Shown here one piece after another: positions 54,201-61,400 of a stretch of DNA of 64,000 nt. The stretch covers positions 7,378,792 to 7,442,791 of the forward strand of contig OX422186.1 in the NCBI GenBank assembly GCA_949130485.1, in the 5' to 3' direction. How positions within the stretch are numbered: the first letter of the stretch is position 1; each line of letters starts with the position of its first letter. The stretch is from Agelas oroides (lineage: Eukaryota > Porifera > Demospongiae > Agelasida > Agelasidae). The notes under the pieces are model-generated. The model was not told the origin of the DNA and ran no database searches. It saw only the letters and a list, made by a program, of their open reading frames with translations. The position numbers and the translations under genes are program-made.

Positions 54201-57076
54201 GCTAGAACCAAAACTGAACAACTGACCCCCATAGGCTATCAGACGTATGGTGCCACTGAATCCTTGTTCTGGGGCAGCTGTGAAACTGAACTCTTCACTC
54301 CAACCATAGTTGTCTCCAAATATATAATAATACTTCATCCCAGGAGTTAAACTGTGAGGATAGAGAATACAAGAAATCACATCAGAGTTTTTTTTTAAAA
54401 GTAGCTACATTTTTCCCCCATTGACAATCAACCTGCATGTATTTGTACACTACATGGTTTGATCTGAAGTATGCAATATACCTATAGGTACAATATGGCA
54501 TGTACTCGCTTACCCATCCATTGTGACTCTGTGAATCAAGCCTGGGTTTCTGTAACCAAAGTCAGTGGCTGGGCTGCCACACATGTGACTGGCATTGTAG
54601 GTACTTGTTAAAGCCTGTACAAAAAGAATTGGGCTATAGAGTATCTCTGTATGGCAAAAATGCATCGCTGTACAAGCATTATCTTTGTGCCATTCCCACA
54701 GCGACTGAAACGTTTCCATACCACGATATCTCTTGTGTAGTCAAACACGCTACTTTTAACATGAAAGTGCTGCATTGTCTAGCACAAAGATCCATAACTT
54801 GAAACAATCTCACACCAGTGGACCACAGCACAAAGATCCATAACTTGAAACAATCTCACACCAGTGGACCACAGCACAAAGATCCATAACTTGAAACAAT
54901 CTCACACCAGTGGACCACAGCACAAAGATCCATAACTTGAAACAATCTCACACCAGTGGACCACAGCACAAAGATCCGAAACAATCTCACACCAGTGGAC
55001 CACAGCACAAAGCACCAGTGCACACTGATAAACATCATATGGATGGTGCATGCATATATAATGCAGAGATATTACAAGAAGAGATATCTGCACATGCTGT
55101 TCTTCAATATTACCTCACTATAAGGCTTACTATTTTGGTGTTTTCATAGGCTTGACTCACACTGCCCCAGTAGACTACAGGCAATTTGGCATGTTTTGTG
55201 ACCCACTGTAATCTGCAGTGTAATTATGCAGCAGCAGATATAAAACATCTCTTTCTATAGTGAAGCAAGGTCATATCCTTCATTGTGGTGTATTACTAGC
55301 CTTGTTCCCAGGCTCTCTTAGTGAAGAGGGCCTGGGAATGAGGCTAGTGTGTTAGATACCAACTTCAATTATGAGACCAGAAATTACAGAGGTATTTGAG
55401 AAGAAATTAGAAATTAGGTACCATCTGCAGAGAATGTGTCAAATCAACACATACTAAAACAATCAACAATGGCAGTTAAGGTTTGCTGGTGTTATACTTA
55501 CACCATCTCAGTGGGATCCCCAGTCAGTGCCAGGTGAGCTTGTAGTGGTTCATTCCAGTTCTTAAACCGAACCACATTGCTCACTGCCACAAGAAGTGGA
55601 TACTCAAAACCTTGGACAAGGAAAATTGTATCACTCATATAATTCCTGCTAAGGATTATTAGCCATGTACGTACATTTATACATTCTATTAAATTGCTGC
55701 ATGCATTTGAATGGCAGCTTTTATCACCATTGTTTCATGGTGTTGTGTGCATTGGTCTTGAATGCATGTAGCATATTGACAATGGACTATGCTTACAGCC
55801 TCTATTATTTCAACAGTAGCTATATATAGTCACATTCCTAGGCATGTGCATCCCTCTGGCTTTTTATTGCACCTAGTGCAACACTTTATATGTGGGGAAG
55901 AGCCCGAGAGCAACTATGTTAATTAAATTCAGGTGAAATCCAGTGGGATTTCAGGAAATTATAATATTTTGATGATATTGCAAAGAGAGAAGCTTAGATA
56001 ACCCAGGGTCCATATCTGTGGTTCACACCTAAGGCTTGAATACTAGTCAGTAGCTCTTACATACACATTGATCTACAAACCCACTACATGCTGTCAGGCT
56101 TCAGCTACAAGATATTATACCTCCTCTGAAGAATCCAAAGATAACACGCTGCCTCATGTTTATCAGTCTGAACTTCAGTGAACCATATCCTTTGCTCAAA
56201 TACTTGGGAGAATAGCTAGCATACTGTGGATTGAGAAGTAATAGCAACCTTAAAACTGCAAGCATGCAGGCAGATTGATACACGAGACATGGGCTTGATA
56301 CAGGTACAGTGGCCTGGGATGGTACTATATTCAACTAGGATGAATAGATGGATTGACAGGTGGGTGGGGGGTGGGTGGGTGGGTGGGTGGATACTTCGAT
56401 GGATACATGCATGATGGAATAATTTCTGGTAATGGATAGTATCCTGTGTAGGTCACATGGCTCTGCTATACTACACTACCTATGCACTGTATGTAGCTAC
56501 GTGTATAAGAAGATGCACCATGATTTGAAAGAGATTGTTGTGCACACCTGAAACTTGATGGGGGAATGATTCACAGGATCAATGCGGTAGATGTCATTGA
56601 TAGGTGGAGAATAGATTCCAATCCAGTCACTGGAGTTGGGGTATTCCACTTCCTGCCAGCTTACTGTCACCCAATCCCCTGACTTAGAGAGGATACTTGG
56701 AGTGACAGAAAACGATATTCTGTTCTCTGAAGTTGTGCAATATGCAAAATACGTATGATTTCAGCTGAGTTTTATAAGCTAGTTTGGACAAAATACATAA
56801 CTAGTAGCACACACACACAGACACACACAAGTATATTTATACACATAGCTACACACTCTAATTGCAATATCAGGTACATGAGTGCACACTTCCAATACTT
56901 ATGGGAACAAGGCAGAATGCAGCAATCTTATTGTGACACAAGTGCAGAGGCTCCCAAAATTACTTACCTAGCTTCACCTTGGCTCTCTCATGGCGAAGGG
57001 AGTCAAATGGACTGGAGTGTTTATGCCCCCCTGCCAGAGCTGCAACGTTCAATACTACCAGTGCTAGAATCTCCAT
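47569..57076 (-). CDS. PAP-3: diverged secreted purple-acid-phosphatase-like metallophosphoesterase
   Basis: Fifteen exons join in frame to 553 residues: 57076-56968, 56726-56548, 56223-56121, 55610-55502, 55212-55161, 54614-54514, 54351-54227, 51513-51362, 51203-51109, 49880-49785, 49499-49350, 49243-49150, 48765-48620, 48368-48329, 47679-47569 (TAA). Residues 1-17 ([17 protein letters not shown]) look like a signal peptide. An upstream in-frame ATG at 57130 would make a longer hydrophobic leader. Motifs: [27 protein letters not shown] and AHHHSYQR. The Gly before the HHH block is Ala, but both His ligands remain. Compared with PAP-1 and PAP-2, the exon coding the FN3-like region is split by an extra intron (54615-55160). 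The sequence is clearly more diverged, so it branched off first. It has no divergent TM partner in the window. Confidence 0.87.
49021..49078. repeat. (GT)n microsatellite
   Basis: About 26 GT dinucleotides in PAP-3 intron 12, some 70 bp downstream of the donor at 49149. Confidence 0.95.
49574..49765. repeat. (GATA)n/(GACA)n microsatellite in PAP-3 intron 10
   Basis: About 190 bp of GATA passing into GACA units. It lies between the exons 49785-49880 and 49350-49499, the same intron position that holds the ~15-bp minisatellite in PAP-1 and PAP-2. Confidence 0.95.
50393..50925. mobile_element. Outer TIR element (GGCCGTAGACAAGT ends) hosting a second element
   Basis: The left end AGGGCCGTAGACAAGT followed by GGGGGTGCT is mirrored on the right by GGGGGTGCTTCAGCACCCCC and ACTTGTCTACGGCC. 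Almost all of the interior is occupied by the element at 50476-50835, which looks like a nested insertion. It lies in PAP-3 intron 9. Confidence 0.65.
50476..50835. mobile_element. TA-flanked MITE with CCGTAGATCGGGAAAATTT ends (360 bp)
   Basis: TA|CCGTAGATCGGGAAAATTT at the left is mirrored at the right by AAATTTCCCGATCTACGG|TA. Subterminal AACCGCGAAAATTTAACAC occurs near both ends. No transposase. Relics of the same ends occur near 6782 and 7368. Confidence 0.85.
51215..51245. repeat. (GT)n repeat next to the PAP-3 exon 9 acceptor
   Basis: About 15 GT units beginning some 12 bp from the acceptor at 51204, so on the gene strand (CA)n lies in the 3' splice-site region. Confidence 0.9.
51519..51612. 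repeat. GT-rich repeat next to the PAP-3 exon 8 acceptor
   Basis: Interrupted (GT)n/(GTGCAT) repeat starting within about 6 bp of the acceptor at 51514, the exon that begins DMG. This is the intron equivalent to the one with the expanded (CCCT)n tract in PAP-1. Confidence 0.9.
51624..52976. mobile_element. TTAA-flanked element, copy A (holds a nested Harbinger-type MITE)
   Basis: TTAA|GGTGGCGG at the left and the complement of GGTGGCAGGG followed by TTAA at the right. It aligns along its length with copy B (53060-54125). Shared landmarks are CAGTCAGGACCAGGGTTACT, TTGGAATGGACAACTTTGAC and CTCCTTC(T)n. Open frames inside differ between the copies and are not supported as genes. It lies in PAP-3 intron 7. 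Confidence 0.8.
51676..52033. mobile_element. PIF/Harbinger-type MITE (358 bp) with TTA duplication
   Basis: Inverted ends GGCCAGACCAAATTGATTT and GGCCAGACAAAATTGATTT (complement of the right end), extending through TTCTGTTTCACGGAT. The flanks are TTA at 51673-51675 and 52034-52036. Copy B of the host element has the uninterrupted sequence GGGTTACAGTCAGG at this site, so the empty site is preserved beside the filled one. Confidence 0.9.
53060..54125. mobile_element. TTAA-flanked element, copy B
   Basis: TTAA|GGTGGCACGG at the left and the complement GGTGGCACAG followed by TTAA at the right. It is in tandem with copy A, about 80 bp apart. It lacks the Harbinger-type MITE but carries a small hairpin insertion at 53516-53560. 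A T homopolymer of about 25 bases starts at 53838. Confidence 0.8.
53516..53560. mobile_element. Tiny hairpin insertion in copy B
   Basis: A 45-bp palindrome, ACCATAGATAATAGAG and its exact complement around a 13-base loop. It is absent at the same site of copy A (GTTCCCCACACA), with TTCC repeated on both sides. Confidence 0.8.
54780..55012. repeat. 46-bp tandem array in the PAP-3-specific intron
   Basis: About five copies at 46-bp spacing of a unit starting AGCACAAAGATCCATAAC and ending CACACCAGTGGACCAC. It lies inside the intron (54615-55160) that PAP-1 and PAP-2 lack. Confidence 0.93.
55299..55344. mobile_element. Mini-foldback, AGCCTCGTTCCCAGG family
   Basis: A 46-bp TA-flanked hairpin, GCCTTGTTCCCAGGCTCTC to GAGGGCCTGGGAATGAGGC, in the PAP-3 intron between 55213 and 55501. 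Confidence 0.8.
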
Positions 57077-57130
57077 TACGAGTAGCGCTACGATTGTGCA
57101 GGTGGCTACTGTGAGAATATACTTTTGCAT

Positions 57131-58451
57131 ATAATATATACAGCATACCACAATAAGGATCAAAAGCTGTTTGAAAGTGACTTCCTTTTCACCTAAAATG
57201 TTCACATAGCATCTGTACAAGTGCTCTGAATTCAAAAAAATTTGTAATTAAAATTCCCTTTTCCAAGAGCAGTACTTAGACGTAATGGATGTTTCTTGTT
57301 ATCGTGGCCTACATATGTTTGCTGTATAGACCCCATGAAAGACTATGCAGTTTTGGAGCTGAAAGGGCTTGGAGGAAAAATACTTTTCCCTACTAGCCAC
57401 TTCTAATAGGTTGTGTTCATGCAACCAGTTTCACGAGTTCCCCACTCTGTACTGCAGAAACCCCTTGCAGCTGAATCATATGGTTATAATACATCCATAT
57501 CTGAAGGAGTGTGCGTAACTTTGTGTTAATTCTGATTCCGTTTACAGTGTCTTTCTGACACAGGATACTCTTCTCTGCAGGTACGTACTATAACATCGCA
57601 AGTGGAAAGACGTTTTCAAGCACATGTAGCGATAGAATCTTCAAAGTGACCAAACAAGGTAGGAACACAACTACAATACTTTCGCACCAGCCCTTCCTAC
57701 ATCTTGTGCAATTGGCTATAATAATGCCATGTCATGAGGTGAAAATAGAAGTACCACACATTTTAACAGAACACAAGCAAAACACATAAAGTAAAAATGG
57801 AACCTCAGTATTTCAATTTTCATGAAAAATTTTGTTAATATAAAAACCTGTTTAGCTGAAACATGACTAAGGTCTGAATTCTACTTGATGTGTTCACAAA
57901 TTAAATCATTTGAGCGGACATGCAGTAAGTTTAGATCCAACCATAAATTCCAGGAATTGAGTTGCCAGATTAGCTGATCCTTTGGCAGGTGCACGCATGA
58001 CACTGAATGTTCCAGTCATACCCGGCAGCCACTCACTATGTGCCATCAGTGGTAGAGCATGCTGCTTTTCACTTTCCTCTATTTTGCTTCATAATATGCA
58101 ACGTCTAACAGTTGAAATGTGGTATTATAATGAACACCATGCAGTTCACACACCATATACTGCAAGTCACAAAAAGTAGGGTGGGGAGCTCGGTTTAAGG
58201 ATCGTGTTTGTAAAAAGACAACAGTGTAAAAATGGTATATATATAAGCAAACAAAATACTATTCCCATGCCTGTTTTGAAAAACGCCTGGAAACAAGGCT
58301 AACAAAGAACATTATCATTCATGTATACAAACATGTTTAACATGAGGAAGAGCTACATAACCGTCAAGAAGAGTGCTACAATGGTACATGTACGAGAATA
58401 CAAAGGATAAAATCTCATGTACCAGGGTCCGTATACATTACTTTAACACTT
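57131..58451. other. Spacer between CXXC1 and PAP-3
   Basis: 5' flank of PAP-3 and 3' flank of CXXC1. A fragment related to the 32105-32675 repeat (CAAGGTAGGAAC ... TTCCTACATCTTGTG) lies at about 57655-57705. Nothing coding is supported. Confidence 0.5.
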
Positions 58452-61400
58452 CTATAGGTCTACAGCAGAGCCTGTGACCTCCATGCTACATGTATCTCCA
58501 TTGTTAGTGCTACCAGTGGCTGCTTCTTTGTTGTCATCGTGGCGGATAGTGTGGTGTAGCATGACAGCGAGGAGGGAGCCCCTCCGCTCAATCTGCCATT
58601 GGTGGAGCCGGGATTGCTCATTCACCTCCTCCAGCTTCAGATACTGTGAATAATGATAAATGTAAATCACTGATCTTGTGTTCTACCTACATGTACATGT
58701 AAGACTGCGTTTCAATTGGTTCAGCACGTCATGAGTGAAAATTCTGTAAGGTACGTATTTTGTGTGAACAATCAATGATGGTATCTCTGTTAAAAGGCGA
58801 ATCTAGGTGTTATAAAGAGGCAATATAACCCGTTACCCAGGCAATATCTAAGAATGTTGCCCATATCTCTCTTGTACAGTGATGTTGCCTAGGTAACAGG
58901 TTATATAATGGTTATATCCCTCCCTGGGGTGTGTGGTCTTGCACATTTGTGTTGGGCGTAGCCCGACACCAATGTGTAAAACAACCACTTCCCAGGGAGG
59001 GATATAACTATTACTAAGATTGGTGCTTTTTACTGGTACAAAATTGCTACAGCAGTTGAAAGGTGCAGAATATAATGGCCATAGTAGCCAACATAATCAC
59101 CTGTCTTGGGTATAGGCAGGAGCTTATGAGCACCATGAAGGAGGGGTACATTAGTTGACCCCATCCTCTGTTGAATTTGGCGCCTTATAAGGTAAGCTGT
59201 ACATGTGTATGTTCACACCTACTTCGTTAAGAAACCAGCAGATGGCCTTGTTACAGCAGGTGGGCCCTTGAGAATCCATAGTTACTTGGGGTTGGGTACT
59301 TTCACATTAATTAACGGATGAAGACAGCATCGATTTTAGTAAAACACTACATGTACATGTAGCTTAACAGCAAATAAATGCTTACAAGCAGGATCACTTA
59401 AAAGTAGCAGAAGCTTCTGAGCACAGTTACATGTATAAATGTTCTGCAGTACCCACATGCTCCTCTTAATAGAAACTAATCAAACTAAAGGTCAAGAGGT
59501 CAGCAGTGTATCCTTACCAGGTTGAGTTTCTCCTGGTCAATCTCGGCCCGTCTCAGTTTCTCCCAGCAGTAATGCCTCACACACGCCCTCTTGGGCTGCT
59601 GGCAGAATGTTTTGCACTCTGGCGTCCCTGCTGGGAACTGGGGGTCCAAAGGACAGCCACACACCTCATTGGGCCCAATCTAGAGCAGTAAGGAAGAACA
59701 TATGGTCTGGAAATCAATCAGCTATTTAGACCTTATGCAATTGACGTCATCACCTCACATAAACAAACGTGAAACGGACAGTGGATGGAAAGCCGGATAC
59801 TACGCCACCATTTCGAGTGGCAAAAGTGACCTCGGTCTACAGAGCTTAAGTACAGCAGAGCAGTTTGCGAGCTCCTTTCTCACCAGCGCAGGAAGTCATT
59901 TACACCCAGAATGCACAAGGTCTCAACAGGACTTAACGCTCACCAAAGTGATTTTAAGCTTACCTGCATGCCTCGTTGATGCATTGAGCTCGCAAAGTGC
60001 TTCACTGTACTTCTGCTCCATAGACTGCGGTCTTCCTTGTCACTCAAAATGGCAGCATAGTATCCGGATTTCCGTCCACTGTCCGTTTTACGTTTGGTTA
60101 CGTGAGGTATTACATGAGGTCTATATACAATAATTCTTTAGTCCACCGATTGGTAACTTGTAATCAATAGACCCTTTGTGTTCGTTCATGCTAGATACAC
60201 ACACACACATGTACATGTATCTTTATTGCAGAGCACAGTGAGGATCGGTAATCATGACACAAGCTTGGTAGTCAAGTTGGATTGTTGGCCTCATATGTCA
60301 TTTTAAACGTATGTCAAGTTTTTGGCTCTGGGCACAAGCAAGCAAAGTATTCAGCTCAACCTCCATCGCTCATGATCTCAATCCTAGATAGTACTAAGCA
60401 AGCGAGTTCAAAGTGAATATCCAGCTTGACTTTCATCAATCATGATTACACGATAGTTATCGCTATTGAGCAAGCGGGTGAGCTCAATGTAAACATCCAG
60501 CTTGATCTACATTGCTCGGCAATTCCTGCCCCCCACTCACGGTTACTGCAGTCTGTCAGTGACTGTCCAAACTCAGCAGTTCTGTACATGTACCTTACTG
60601 AAAAAAGGCTAAGTGCTGGCTTTTCACAAAGGTCTTTCAACAGCTATTGTTCAAGTACTGTCAGGTATTGCAGTGTGTTTTATACTCTAACCTACCTTTG
60701 GTTCTTTGGTGTGTTCTGGACACAGAATCCTCAGTCTCTTACAGTACGTCTTCTGCGAGGGGTCATACTTGTCACAGAAGATGTTGGTACTGCAGTAAAT
60801 GTATCAAGTAACAGACAGAAGAATAATATTCTGCCTCAACTGGAAATAAAGACAGGTTTTGATGCTATGAGGTGAACAAGAGGGAAGTGAAAGTTTCCGG
60901 AAATTGAACCTAGGACCCCTGAGGCTTGATGCTATTTACTATTGATGACAGCAGGCACTCATGAATGTTGATGTTTATTGCTGAGAGAGCAAGAAATATA
61001 TCCACAGAAAAATCCTGGGATCCAGCTGGGATTTGAACCCAAGACCTTCTGAATACTAGTCAGACGCTCATACCACAAAGCTACTTGGACCACTGACACA
61101 GGAGAAGCTGGAAGACGAGCAGCTGGAAGACAAGCAGCATTGCCTAGAGGCCTCAGCTAGAGATTCAAGTGGCTTAGTGATAGGAGCATCTGACTAGTCA
61201 AATCTCAGCTGGATCCAGGAATTTTTTCCATGGATACATGTATACTTTTCGCTCTCTCTCAGCAAAAAATAACAGTATTTCTAGGACCCGAGGTACATGT
61301 ACATGTACGACCATGGGGCAACCATTAGCCTTCACAAAATCCTCTCTATATACTACACAGGTGGAACTCAATGCTCCAGTGGCTGATGAGCGTGGCCTCA

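Noticed and set aside
61019..61091. Functional threonine tRNA gene
   Set aside because: The cloverleaf is plausible, but the positions between acceptor and D arm are abnormal, the acceptor has a mismatch, and a SINE tail shared with a second copy follows.
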